A stretch of DNA of 64,000 nucleotides, taken from NCBI RefSeq assembly GCF_000332335.1, contig NZ_KB235948.1:2245878-2309877 (forward strand), in the 5' to 3' direction. Shown one piece after another: positions 47,885 to 55,942 of this stretch; within the stretch, counting starts at the first letter, position 1; every line of letters starts with the position of its first letter. Under the pieces are notes generated by a model. That model did no database searches. It was not told where the DNA came from and worked only from the letters and a program-made list of their open reading frames with translations. The DNA comes from Kamptonema formosum PCC 10802. GTDB taxonomy: Bacteria; Cyanobacteriota; Cyanobacteriia; Cyanobacteriales; Oscillatoriaceae. Both the position numbers and the translations under genes were made by a program.

Positions 47885-49309
47885 ATGAAAAAGATTGCTT
47901 ACCTTGACTGTCCCACCGGAATTGCCGGCGATATGTGCCTGGGTGCCCTGGTGAGCGCCGGCGTTCCGCTAGATTACTTAATCGAAAAGCTGAACGGGCT
48001 GGGAATTTCCCAGGAGTGCGAGTTGCGCGCTGAACTGGTCGATCGCAGCGGTCAGCAGGCAACTAAAGTGCATGTGGACTTAAAAAAGATGGCGGGACAG
48101 CCGGCAGCCCTGTCAAGAGCCGGCGAACTGGAACCGGGGGAACCTTTGGAAGCGCCTACCTTTGACCAACACCACCACTCCCACGAACACCACCACTCTC
48201 ACGAACACCACCACTCCCACGAACACCCCCACTCCCACGAACACCACGCCGAACACGAACACCACTCCCACGAACACACCCGCCACTTGCCAGAAATTGA
48301 GGGGATGATTGTGGCGGCGGGACTGCCGGCACAGGTTGAGGCGTGGAGTCTGGCGGTGTTTCGCAAGCTGGCTGAGGCGGAAGGGGCGGTGCACGGGATT
48401 GCGCCAGACAAGGTGCATTTCCACGAGGTGGGGGCGACGGATGCGATTGTCGATATTGTCGGGACTTGTCTGGGGCTGGACTGGCTGGGGATTGAGGAGC
48501 TCTACTGTTCGGCTTTGCCAACCGGCGGCGGCACGGTTTGGGCGGCGCACGGACGCATGCCGGTGCCCACACCGGCTGTCCTGAAGCTGTGGGAAATGGG
48601 ACAGGTGCCGGTGTACAGCAATGGCATTGAGAAGGAGTTGGTGACGCCCACCGGCGCGGCGATTGCCGTCACCCTAGCAGCCGGTTTTGGCAAACCCCCC
48701 GCCATGACTCTCGGGCGCGTTGGTTTGGGTGCCGGTTCCCGCAACTTGCCGGTGCCCAACATTTTGCGACTGTGGGTTGGCGCTGAGTCATCCAGCGCAC
48801 CCTCACCCCCCAGCCCCCCCCATGAAGGGAGAGGGGGAGGAATTCCCAACCCCCAACCTTCTTCCCTAGAAACAATTGCGGTGCTGGAAACACAAATTGA
48901 CGATCTCAGTCCGCAAGCCATTGGCTATGTGTTCGAGGCGCTATTTGACGCCGGCGCTTTGGATGTGTTTACTGTGCCTGCCGGCATGAAAAAAAGCCGC
49001 CCCGGCGTGTTGCTGACTGCTATCTGCCATCCTGAAAATCAGCCGGCGTGTGAGGCAGTTATCTTTCGGGAAACTACTACTTTGGGGATTCGCCGGTCAC
49101 TTCAGGAGCGCTCAATTTTGCTGCGGGAGATTGTGCCGGTGCGAACGCCATTAGGGGAGGTGCGGGTGAAAGTTGCCAAATCTAGCGATAATAATAGTAT
49201 CATAAATGTGGGGCCGGAATATGAAGATTGCGCGGCGCTAGCCCGGCAGCACAATCTCAGCTGGCGCGAGGTGCACCGGCTGGCGCTGCAAGCTTGGCAC
49301 AGCCGGTAG
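47885..49309 (+). CDS. larC: Nickel-pincer cofactor biosynthesis protein LarC
   Basis: A 474-residue enzyme that inserts nickel into the pyridinium thiocarboxylate to form the Ni-pincer cofactor of lactate racemase-type enzymes. The N-terminus [19 protein letters not shown] is the family signature, and [16 protein letters not shown] and [13 protein letters not shown] follow. Residues 95-134 are a histidine-rich segment of HHHSHEH-type repeats; more His than average. In some bacteria larC is made from two frames; here it is one frame. larB and larE are not adjacent. Confidence 0.92.
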   Translation: MKKIAYLDCPTGIAGDMCLGALVSAGVPLDYLIEKLNGLGISQECELRAELVDRSGQQATKVHVDLKKMAGQPAALSRAGELEPGEPLEAPTFDQHHHSHEHHHSHEHHHSHEHPHSHEHHAEHEHHSHEHTRHLPEIEGMIVAAGLPAQVEAWSLAVFRKLAEAEGAVHGIAPDKVHFHEVGATDAIVDIVGTCLGLDWLGIEELYCSALPTGGGTVWAAHGRMPVPTPAVLKLWEMGQVPVYSNGIEKELVTPTGAAIAVTLAAGFGKPPAMTLGRVGLGAGSRNLPVPNILRLWVGAESSSAPSPPSPPHEGRGGGIPNPQPSSLETIAVLETQIDDLSPQAIGYVFEALFDAGALDVFTVPAGMKKSRPGVLLTAICHPENQPACEAVIFRETTTLGIRRSLQERSILLREIVPVRTPLGEVRVKVAKSSDNNSIINVGPEYEDCAALARQHNLSWREVHRLALQAWHSR

Positions 49310-49315
49310 GGTGCC

Positions 49316-49421
49316 TATAGCAGCAGACAGTAAGTTTAGTACAAGGTATCTCACTTGCTAGTAGAGACAGGGACAGGCGAGACGCCTGTCCTACGTCCTA
49401 ACCTAAGTGGCTACTGCTATA
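49316..49421. repeat. MITE-like TATAGCAG repeat, short form
   Basis: TATAGCAGCAGACAGTAAG on the left, CTAAGTGGCTACTGCTATA on the right, central palindrome GGACAGGCGAGACGCCTGTCC. It lies just after larC. Confidence 0.75.
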
Positions 49422-49441
49422 ATGCTGCTTTTCCCTTAAAA

Positions 49442-49515
49442 GGAGGCAGAGCCTCCAGAAAGGCGTTCCCAGGCTGTAGCCGCAGGCTTCCCGTAAAAGT
49501 GCCTGGGAACGAGGG
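49442..49515. repeat. Two-palindrome repeat (GGAGGCAGAGCCTCC plus CGTTCCC stem)
   Basis: GGAGGCAGAGCCTCC (49442-49456) and the inverted pair CGTTCCCAGGC (49464-49474) / GCCTGGGAACG (49501-49511). Copy at 9779-9829. Confidence 0.75.
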
Positions 49516-49580
49516 AATGCGCCATAGCTGACTGCCGTTTTTTCAATCCAAAATCCAAAATCCAAAATCCAAAATAGGTG

Positions 49581-51902
49581 TCAGACAGTAATGCCAGCTG
49601 GGGAAGCAGTTGAACTCAGGATATTTTCAATCTGAGCCGGCGTTAGATTCGGGTTAGCCTGCAACATGAGGGCAATCACACCGGCAACATAAGGAGTTGC
49701 CATCGAAGTGCCATCGAGCGAGGCGTAGCTGTTATTTGGCGTCGCCGATCTGACATCCACCCCCGGCGCAACCACGAAATCGTAAATCCCCAGCAAGCTG
49801 CTGGCAGAATTGGAGAAGTAAGCAAGCTGGCGGTTGCGATCAACAGCCCCGACTGCGATTGCCAAATCTTCTGCCGCCCTGATAGCTGGGTCATCGGGCA
49901 CATTCCCGCCGGCACCCTTCTCATTGCCTGCGGCGATCGCGGCAACCACACCGCGCTGTCTGGCTTCAGCAAGGGCGGCGGCTGTCTGTGGCAGGGAAGG
50001 ATCTCCCGGAGAGTTGCCCAAGCTCATTTGCAGCACCCGCGCTCCGTTGTTAACCGCGTACCGAATTCCAGCAGCAACGGCACTATCAAATTCTTCGACA
50101 GTCCGAAAATCTCCTAACACCCTCACCGGCATTATTGTAGCATTGTACGCAACTCCTGTCACTTCAAAGGGATTCCCCAAATCATCGGTGCCGTCAGTGC
50201 CATTTCTTGCCGCCGCAATGATGCCGGCTACGTGAGTTCCGTGAAGTTCTTCAGCATCGTTATTGGAGGGGTCGGCATCGCCATCGGCAAAGTCGTATCC
50301 CTGAACGTCGTCGATGAACCCATTGCCGTCATTATCAATGCCATCGCCGGCAACTTCATCGCTGTTGCGCCACAACCTGCCTTGCAAGTCACGGTGTTTG
50401 AGGTCAATGCCGGTATCCAAAACCGCGACGGTGACGCCCGCGCCGGTATATCCCCTCGCCCACACGTCTGGAGCGTTGATTAAATCCAATCCGTAATTAT
50501 TCACCACAGGACTGGGAACATCTGCAAATGGGGTGGTTTCCCCAATGGCACCGGCAACTGCGGCGGCGGCATTCACCAGACCGAAACCGTAGTTGGAATT
50601 GAAATTGCCCTGGGATGTGCTGGTGTTGGTTTGACCGGCAGCCGGTGCCGCCGACACACTTAGGCTGTAGTTCGTATCCCCCTGATACTGCTGAACCCTA
50701 ATAAAATAGGTGCCCGGATTTAAAGTGCTGATGTTAATCGCCTCTGCAGCGCTGCCCGATTCTATTGACCGGCTCAAAATCTCAATTTGATCGACAATCG
50801 CACCGTCATTATTGAGGTCTTCCGCTAAGTACAGATCGGCATCCGCGCTCAAGCCATTCAGGCTGAGGCTGACGCTGCTAACCGTATTGAGACTGAAGCG
50901 GTACAGGTCGTCGAAATCCGCATTCCCGACAAAATCCGTCAGGGTTTGGGTAGCGCTCAGGGTGCCAATGTCACGCGCCGCGTTCGGGGTTTGACCGGCT
51001 AAGTCTTGCGGAACGTTGGCGAGGGGCGAAGCTGACAGGCTCAGGGTATAGTTCGTATCGCCGGCGTACTGCTGAACCGCAACAAAGTAGGTGCCCGGTT
51101 GCAAAATTCTGCTGAGTGTTTCGTCACTGTTACCGCCTGTTGCGGAGGAATCGATATACTCATCGAAATCAATTTCGCCATTGCCATTAAAGTCCTGTAT
51201 CAGCGACAGGTCAGCATCCGCACTCAACCCGCCGAGGGTCAAGCTGAAGTCGCTAGTTGCGCTGATGCTGAACCGGTAGATATCCTCAAAGTTTGCATCG
51301 CCGACAAAACCGCTAACCGTTCTGCTTGCGAGGGTGCCGAGGTCGCTCGCTTCGTTCAAGTTGGCAGGAACTTGACTTGGAGTGGCTGCGCGTCCTTCAA
51401 ACTGGCCAAATTCCAAATAGTGCTTTATGGCACTCAAACCGCCGGGACTGACAGCGGCTGCTACATCCGAGTTCTGCGCTAAATAAAAGCCGGTGTCGAA
51501 GCCTGGGCCAAAGTCACGGTTTTCATATTGACCGAACTTGACGAAGTGCTCGATGCCGGTGAGTTCGTCTCGCTGGACTGCTGCAGCTACGTCTGGGCTG
51601 TCTTCCAGATAAATGTCGGTATAGAATTCTGAGAAGGGGTCCCTGTTTTCTTCCTGGCCGAAATTGATGAAGTGTTCCAGCGCCGTGATTTCGCCTGTGG
51701 CCACTGCCTCTCCGACATCTGGGTAATATAAGGTATAAAAGTCCGGATCGAAGAGGACGCTGGGCTGCCGGTCTTCAAATTGACCGAACTGGGTGAAGTG
51801 GTCCAACCCACTGCTGAACCCGCCACTGGCCACTGCCCCCGCCACATCCGGGTTCTCCGCCAGATAGTAGCTTTCGTCGAACAGAGTATTGATATCTAAC
51901 AT
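49581..51902 (-). CDS. Subtilisin-like S8 peptidase with N-terminal surface repeats and two PPC domains
   Basis: A 773-residue protease. Residues 1-175 are four copies of an about 43-residue repeat (FDxxYYLxxNPDVAxAV…HFxxFGQxExR). Two PPC-type beta domains follow at about 186-300 and 308-425 (each ending GTYFxxVQQYxGDTNYxLS). The S8 catalytic domain is at about 465-773 with Asp496 (VAVLDTGIDL), His554 (HGTHVAGI), oxyanion Asn660 (AAGN) and Ser733 (GTSMATP). It has no classical signal peptide; the N-terminal repeat probably directs or anchors it to the surface. The same repeat begins the hydrolase at 55943-57748. PPC domains sit before the catalytic domain, which is unusual. Confidence 0.92.
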   Translation of the reverse strand: MLDINTLFDESYYLAENPDVAGAVASGGFSSGLDHFTQFGQFEDRQPSVLFDPDFYTLYYPDVGEAVATGEITALEHFINFGQEENRDPFSEFYTDIYLEDSPDVAAAVQRDELTGIEHFVKFGQYENRDFGPGFDTGFYLAQNSDVAAAVSPGGLSAIKHYLEFGQFEGRAATPSQVPANLNEASDLGTLASRTVSGFVGDANFEDIYRFSISATSDFSLTLGGLSADADLSLIQDFNGNGEIDFDEYIDSSATGGNSDETLSRILQPGTYFVAVQQYAGDTNYTLSLSASPLANVPQDLAGQTPNAARDIGTLSATQTLTDFVGNADFDDLYRFSLNTVSSVSLSLNGLSADADLYLAEDLNNDGAIVDQIEILSRSIESGSAAEAINISTLNPGTYFIRVQQYQGDTNYSLSVSAAPAAGQTNTSTSQGNFNSNYGFGLVNAAAAVAGAIGETTPFADVPSPVVNNYGLDLINAPDVWARGYTGAGVTVAVLDTGIDLKHRDLQGRLWRNSDEVAGDGIDNDGNGFIDDVQGYDFADGDADPSNNDAEELHGTHVAGIIAAARNGTDGTDDLGNPFEVTGVAYNATIMPVRVLGDFRTVEEFDSAVAAGIRYAVNNGARVLQMSLGNSPGDPSLPQTAAALAEARQRGVVAAIAAGNEKGAGGNVPDDPAIRAAEDLAIAVGAVDRNRQLAYFSNSASSLLGIYDFVVAPGVDVRSATPNNSYASLDGTSMATPYVAGVIALMLQANPNLTPAQIENILSSTASPAGITV

Positions 51903-52123
51903 TGCCCCTAACTTTCTACCTGAAGATAGATGTAATTTATTTTATTCTCACATAGAAGTCGAGGCGGTGTAATAACTTAACAAAAATTTAAAGTTTTCGG
52001 TCAGGCGTAAGCCACAGTAGCGCTCCAGAGGAGGGCACCCTACTGTGCAAAAAAGGCAAGTTGGGAGCCGGTGCTCCCTTGCCTTGCCTGACCTGGAAAG
52101 AGAATATCGGTTGGGCTTTTTAA

Positions 52124-52810
52124 TTAATCGATAATATCTGCTTCCCGATTCAAATTGCGCTGAGAGGTTTGAATGCCCTCACGGACTTTGGCTCGTGCGG
52201 CACTGGCAGCATCTTCAGCGGCGTTCTGGCCTTGACGCGCTATATCTTTGCCCCGCTCGGCGGCGTTTTCAAAAGCCCGCTGCGTCGTCTCAATGTCTCG
52301 ACTGACTTTGTTTCCGAGCCGGTCTGCTGTATCTTGAGCGGTTTCCTTGGCTCCTTCTACGAAATCTCGGGTATTTTCTCTGAGATTTTCGCTGCCGGTT
52401 TTAGCATTTTCGGCAAACTCCCGAGCGTTGCGCTGGGCAGTTTCTTTCACGTTTTCGCCAATTTCACCGATCTTCTCAGGGGCCTTCTGAACGCCTTCCC
52501 GGAAGTTCTCTCCCGTCTGATTGCGGTTCTTCAGGTTTTGCTGAGCGTTTTCCACCAGGGCTTGAGCTTTCCGGTCGGCTGCTGAGGTGTCTCTTCTGGG
52601 ATCGACATCACTGTAGTCGTTCATCCCGCCCCTGTATTCAGAGGTCACAGCGCCCTCGGGAACTTCCTCCCTGATTTGGTCTGAGGTTTTCGCGAGTGCG
52701 CGAGGAGTGTTAGAGCAAGCTGCGCTAATAAATAGCAGCAGTCCGGCCATAAAAACCGTTAAAACTTTATCCAGTCGGAGCCTTTTCAGAAAGGCAATGA
52801 TTCTCTTCAT
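52124..52810 (-). CDS. DUF6658-like lipoprotein with LEA-like helical repeats
   Basis: A 228-residue lipoprotein. Residues 1-32 are a signal peptide ending in a lipobox (LLFISAAC), with Cys32 as the lipid site. From about residue 80 the protein is a long amphipathic helical region rich in Ala, Glu, Lys, Asn with NVKETAQRNAREFAENAKT and FVEGAKETAQDTADRLGNK, which looks like LEA or apolipophorin-type repeats. Start and leader match a second, interrupted gene at 53276-55654. It probably sits in the periplasm and may protect membranes in stress (inference). Confidence 0.8.
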   Translation of the reverse strand: MKRIIAFLKRLRLDKVLTVFMAGLLLFISAACSNTPRALAKTSDQIREEVPEGAVTSEYRGGMNDYSDVDPRRDTSAADRKAQALVENAQQNLKNRNQTGENFREGVQKAPEKIGEIGENVKETAQRNAREFAENAKTGSENLRENTRDFVEGAKETAQDTADRLGNKVSRDIETTQRAFENAAERGKDIARQGQNAAEDAASAARAKVREGIQTSQRNLNREADIID

Positions 52811-53275
52811 AGAGCCACTCCGTTGAGGTTGAGCGAATCAAACCGCTTTCTCGTCTGAAAGCGAATTTTTTTGTACCAATCTCGTACTAAAATTTGTGGG
52901 GGACTCAAACTCCCCTCACTTCTGTATAGAATAAAACAAAAATCTCGGTCCCTGCCTCTATCAAAGGTTGCATTCTCGCTGGCAACTCAATGCAGCTCAG
53001 GTGTGATGCGAAAAAGCCCTCAAGCTGGGGCTAGCCGCTGTGGCGGTAAGTCGAATTGCCGGTGAGGGCTGCAAGGCAATCGCTGGGATAGCGGGGGAAG
53101 CTGAAAGGGGAGTATCCCATGTTTGCAAAAATATAGCAGTATCGCAGTATGCACTTAGGTTAGAACATTAGACCTTCAGGGCAGGCGTCCCGCCGTACAT
53201 ACGTCTATATAGCAGTAAGCATTTAGGAAACGTACATTCCGTTTCTCAGTACCTCACAAAGGATGAAAAAGGCTC
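52811..53275. other. Gene-free stretch before the interrupted lipoprotein gene
   Basis: No gene. The MITE fragment at 53132-53240 occupies its end. Confidence 0.5.
53132..53260. repeat. Truncated MITE joined to a CTCAGTACCTCA end
   Basis: Bases 53132-53240 match the first two thirds of the 163-bp element (TATAGCAG…GTACATTCCG). The match stops there and continues as TTTCTCAGTACCTCAC, which resembles the outer end of the 33-bp inverted repeat at 18128-18160. Confidence 0.6.
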
Positions 53276-53707
53276 TTAGCTGTGTGACTTATCAGCCGGA
53301 TTTTCTGCCCTATCTTTCAGGAAGCCGGAGGCATCTTGAAAAACCGCACCGGCTCTCTCTAAAAGCTTCGCATTTGGGTCGCTGCGGTTGAAGACCGGCT
53401 GGCGCTGCGCCGGCATCTCCCCAACATCCTCTAGCAGGGATTTGTCTCCCCCAAGTTGCCGGTTAAAAGTCTCAGTTTTCAGAGGCTCAGATCCCTGGTA
53501 GAGCAATCCCGATCCGCCAGGCTGGCTATCAGTTGTGGACGTGTCACCGCCGATGGCTGCGGCAATCACTCGCGTGGAGATTGGCTGCTGGCTGGCTCGC
53601 TGGCGCTCAGAGGTTGGTTTTGCGGTGTTCGCCTGAGGCTCAGGAGACATCTTGTAGTTAGTGTAACCATCTCCACCATTCTTGTGGGGGTTGTTCATCC
53701 GATACAT
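53276..53707 (-). pseudogene. Interrupted lipoprotein gene, 3' part
   Basis: This piece encodes YRMNNPHKNGGDGYTNYKMS, EPQANTAKPTSERQRASQQP and then ISTRVIAAAIGGDTSTTDSQ to the stop at 53276. It lacks a start and lipobox; those are in 55495-55654. The two pieces were separated by the IS607-type element between them. The body is polar and probably disordered. An ATG near the junction could give a fragment, but it would lack a signal peptide. Confidence 0.7.
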
Positions 53708-53710
53708 TTT

Positions 53711-53738
53711 TGCTATCAATTGCTGTCAATTGATAGCA
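53711..53738. repeat. 12-bp hairpin at the tnpB stop
   Basis: TGCTATCAATTG (53711-53722), loop CTGT and CAATTGATAGCA (53727-53738). It could be the element's right-end structure. Confidence 0.75.
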
Positions 53739-54916
53739 AATACATAAGCTGGGAGGCTAGCTCTCAGCCAAGGCGTATCAACCAATGCCCGCAGGAAGAT
53801 CCCGCGAGCACCATTTAGATCCCTGTCCATGACCCGCCCGTCGCTCTTGGACTTAATCACTCTCGCTCCGCCGATTTTGACAATCTCGCCAGTCCAAGAG
53901 ACGGTCTTGGAAGTGTAAGCTTCATTGATGTCGGACAGGAGGATTGTGCCTGTCTCCCAAGCTTTCCACTCCAAGTGCTTCTTGAACGCATAGTGAGATA
54001 GGGTCAGCATCTGGCGCACAGTCTTGGACTTGATTTTGCGCCGGGACTTGCTCACCATCTGAGACGATTCAAAACTGGGCAGGAGAATTACGTCAAAGTT
54101 TTCGACAAAGAATTTGGCCGTCTTGTGGTGCAGCTCTTTGACTAAGTGCTGCACTTTGCATCGGATGCGGTCAGCAGCTTTTTTAAAGCGCCGCTTTTGA
54201 GCTGACTTGGCTTTACTGATTTTTGAGATAAGGCGGTCAAGCTTAAAGCAGAACTTTTGAATCCGCAGATTGGCGTCATCGCCAATCCACCCACAAGACG
54301 ATTCGGAGAAAAAAGTTATGAAGGTTCGGACACCGGGATCTAAGGCAACCACCCGCCCTTGGTTTTCGGGCTGGCGCGGCTGCACTTCTTGGGAGATTGT
54401 CAGGTAATACTCCCCATAGGCCATCGTTAGACGGCCATCGCTAAAGTCTTCCGGAAGAGTCTCGGCAAAGCGCATCTCTCCGAGGAGCGTGTGATAGACG
54501 CCGCGCTCACTGATTGCAGTTTTGGGAATAAAGATGGTCTGCTGCCTGTCTCTGCGGCTGCGGAACGTGCATTTGCGAAATTGGCCGTCTTTGGCAAAGC
54601 CACGCTTGGCTTCTCTGACCGCAGTGCAAGCGTCCTTCACGGCGATTTTCTTGATTTGATAGGGCACCGATTTCGCCCATTCAGGTAAGGCTCCCATAAC
54701 GATGGGAGCGACAGCCATCCATTTGGCCTTTGTTTCTGGCTGCAGGAGGTATTTGATAGTGTGATTGTACGTATACCTGGACACCCCAAACCACTGTTTC
54801 AAAAGCGCCCTTTGACTAGAGCTTGGGAATATTCGGATCTTCCGAGATTTCCTTGCGGTATCGCAATCGTCCGTGCATGCGGCAACTGTAGCTTGCTTCC
54901 GCGAAGCGGTAGACAT
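53726..54916 (-). CDS. tnpB: TnpB-like RNA-guided nuclease family protein of an IS607-type element
   Basis: I place the start at the ATG at 54916, giving 396 residues. The RuvC residues are present: Asp193 in VVALDPGVRT, Glu283 in LLPSFESSQ, and Asp366 in VMDRDLNGARG. The zinc-finger cysteines of most TnpB (CxxC…CxxC) are replaced (SKTVSWTGEI, IKSKSDG), as is usual in this IS607 subgroup from memory. TnpB of IS elements cleaves DNA guided by an RNA from the right end; here almost no sequence follows the stop, so the guide RNA would have to lie within the gene's 3' end. It overlaps tnpA by about 100 bases. Confidence 0.85.
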   Translation of the reverse strand: MSTASRKQATVAACTDDCDTARKSRKIRIFPSSSQRALLKQWFGVSRYTYNHTIKYLLQPETKAKWMAVAPIVMGALPEWAKSVPYQIKKIAVKDACTAVREAKRGFAKDGQFRKCTFRSRRDRQQTIFIPKTAISERGVYHTLLGEMRFAETLPEDFSDGRLTMAYGEYYLTISQEVQPRQPENQGRVVALDPGVRTFITFFSESSCGWIGDDANLRIQKFCFKLDRLISKISKAKSAQKRRFKKAADRIRCKVQHLVKELHHKTAKFFVENFDVILLPSFESSQMVSKSRRKIKSKTVRQMLTLSHYAFKKHLEWKAWETGTILLSDINEAYTSKTVSWTGEIVKIGGARVIKSKSDGRVMDRDLNGARGIFLRALVDTPWLRASLPAYVFAIN

Positions 54917-55439
54917 GGAGGATGGCGAGAAGAGGGACGCTATCGCGTCCCGCTTCGCTATCCGATGTGAGTTCGGATTCTGGGCAGTGAGGGGGTTCGC
55001 TGAGAACCAAGAGCTGCCCACCGTTTTGCTGCGCCATGAAGTCAAACAGCTCAAATCCGAATCGGCAGAGCCTGTCACGGCAGGCAACCACAAGTGTGAG
55101 CTTATCGCCGCGCATAAGTCTGACCAGTAGGGCTTGCAGTCCTTTTCGTTTAAAGTTAAGTCCTGAGCCGATATCTTGGATGATTTCGGCTCCGGGGTAG
55201 CGCTCTCGCATGAATTCAACTTGACGGGTGAGGTCGTCTCTTTGCTTTGCTGAGCTAACTCGACAGTAGCAAACAGTGGCAGCTGCAGCTGAATCCCCTC
55301 CCATCCCCCCGATGTCAAAGAGGCGCTGCCCCTTAGGCGTGCGGATGCTTTTGATTTTTCCTTCATCTGCAAACTTCCTGAGAGTTGTGGGGTGCAGTCC
55401 AAAAAACTTGACTGCTTTTCGTAATGGGACGTAGGCCAT
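54816..55439 (-). CDS. tnpA: IS607-type serine recombinase TnpA
   Basis: A 207-residue transposase with start at 55439 (MAYVPLRKAVKFFGLHPTTL, an N-terminal MerR-like helix-turn-helix). The serine recombinase active site is YCRVSSAKQRDDL (catalytic Ser near 62). The C-terminus SCRMHGRLRY is typical of IS607 TnpA. Two short in-frame insertions are visible: SEAGRDSVP (161-169) and RFAEASY (178-184), each encoded by a small palindrome, splitting the usual LLAILHV…SCRMHG block. Whether the protein still works is not known. Confidence 0.85.
   Translation of the reverse strand: MAYVPLRKAVKFFGLHPTTLRKFADEGKIKSIRTPKGQRLFDIGGMGGDSAAAATVCYCRVSSAKQRDDLTRQVEFMRERYPGAEIIQDIGSGLNFKRKGLQALLVRLMRGDKLTLVVACRDRLCRFGFELFDFMAQQNGGQLLVLSEPPHCPESELTSDSEAGRDSVPLLAILHVYRFAEASYSCRMHGRLRYRKEISEDPNIPKL
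54888..54908. repeat. In-frame palindromic mini-insertion 2 in tnpA/tnpB overlap
   Basis: GCTTC (54895-54899), CGC and GAAGC (54903-54907) form a palindrome within 21 bases, in frame for both overlapping genes. Confidence 0.55.
54934..54960. repeat. In-frame palindromic mini-insertion 1 in tnpA
   Basis: GGGACGC (54934-54940), TATC, GCGTCCC (54945-54951) then GCTTCGCTA: 27 bases, a multiple of three. Confidence 0.6.
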
Positions 55440-55494
55440 TAGAAAAATGTAGTGGAACTGCATCTAATGAGAGCAAATCGGCTGCTGCTGTCAA

Positions 55495-55654
55495 GCCCTC
55501 CTGCTTGAACGGTGGGGCTGTCGGGACGAGCACCTCGCATATCGCCACCGCCACTATTGCAAGCGGTGCTAAACAATAGCAACACGCCGGCTAGCAAAAC
55601 GGTCAATATTTGATGCAGCCGCAGTTTTTTTAACAAAGCAGTCAACTTTTTCAC
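55495..55654 (-). pseudogene. Interrupted lipoprotein gene, 5' part
   Basis: Starts at 55654 with MKKLTALLKKLRLHQILTVL and the lipobox LLFSTAC, then NSGGGDMRGARPDSPTVQAG. It is a paralogue of the lipoprotein at 52124-52810, sharing leader and lipobox. Its continuation is beyond the IS607-type element at 53276-53707. The present frame runs on into the element for a few codons. Confidence 0.75.
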
Positions 55655-55794
55655 AAAATCCTTCCCAATTTGTCACCAATACCTGTCAAGCATATAAATA
55701 CAAGTGACAGCGCTCCATCTAGCGCAGGTGACATTTTTCCCGTTCTATGCCCTCAACATTTTTCTTACTTTAGAGAGATACAAACCCTTACGGA

Positions 55795-55924
55795 TGAGCG
55801 TGGCGCATAGCGCGTGGCGCATAGCGCATGGGGCATAGCGCACGGCGCATGGGGCATGGGGCAAAACAATCAATCCAAAATCCACAATCCACAATCCACA
55901 ATCCACAATCCACAATCCCCAATG
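55795..55924. repeat. Tandem heptamer arrays (GCGCATA/GGGGCAT and AATCCAC types)
   Basis: Two neighbouring arrays; the second has five AATCCAC copies. They end just before the stop of the hydrolase gene at 55943. Confidence 0.8.
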
Positions 55925-55942
55925 CCCCAATCCCCAATGCCC

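Larger units (their letters stand above)
53708..55494 (-). mobile_element. IS607-type insertion sequence
   Basis: About 1.8 kb with tnpA (serine recombinase) and tnpB overlapping on the minus strand, inserted into a lipoprotein gene. Exact ends are not fixed; IS607 elements usually have no clear inverted repeats and insert next to GG. A 12-bp hairpin (53711-53738) overlaps the tnpB stop. Confidence 0.75.
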
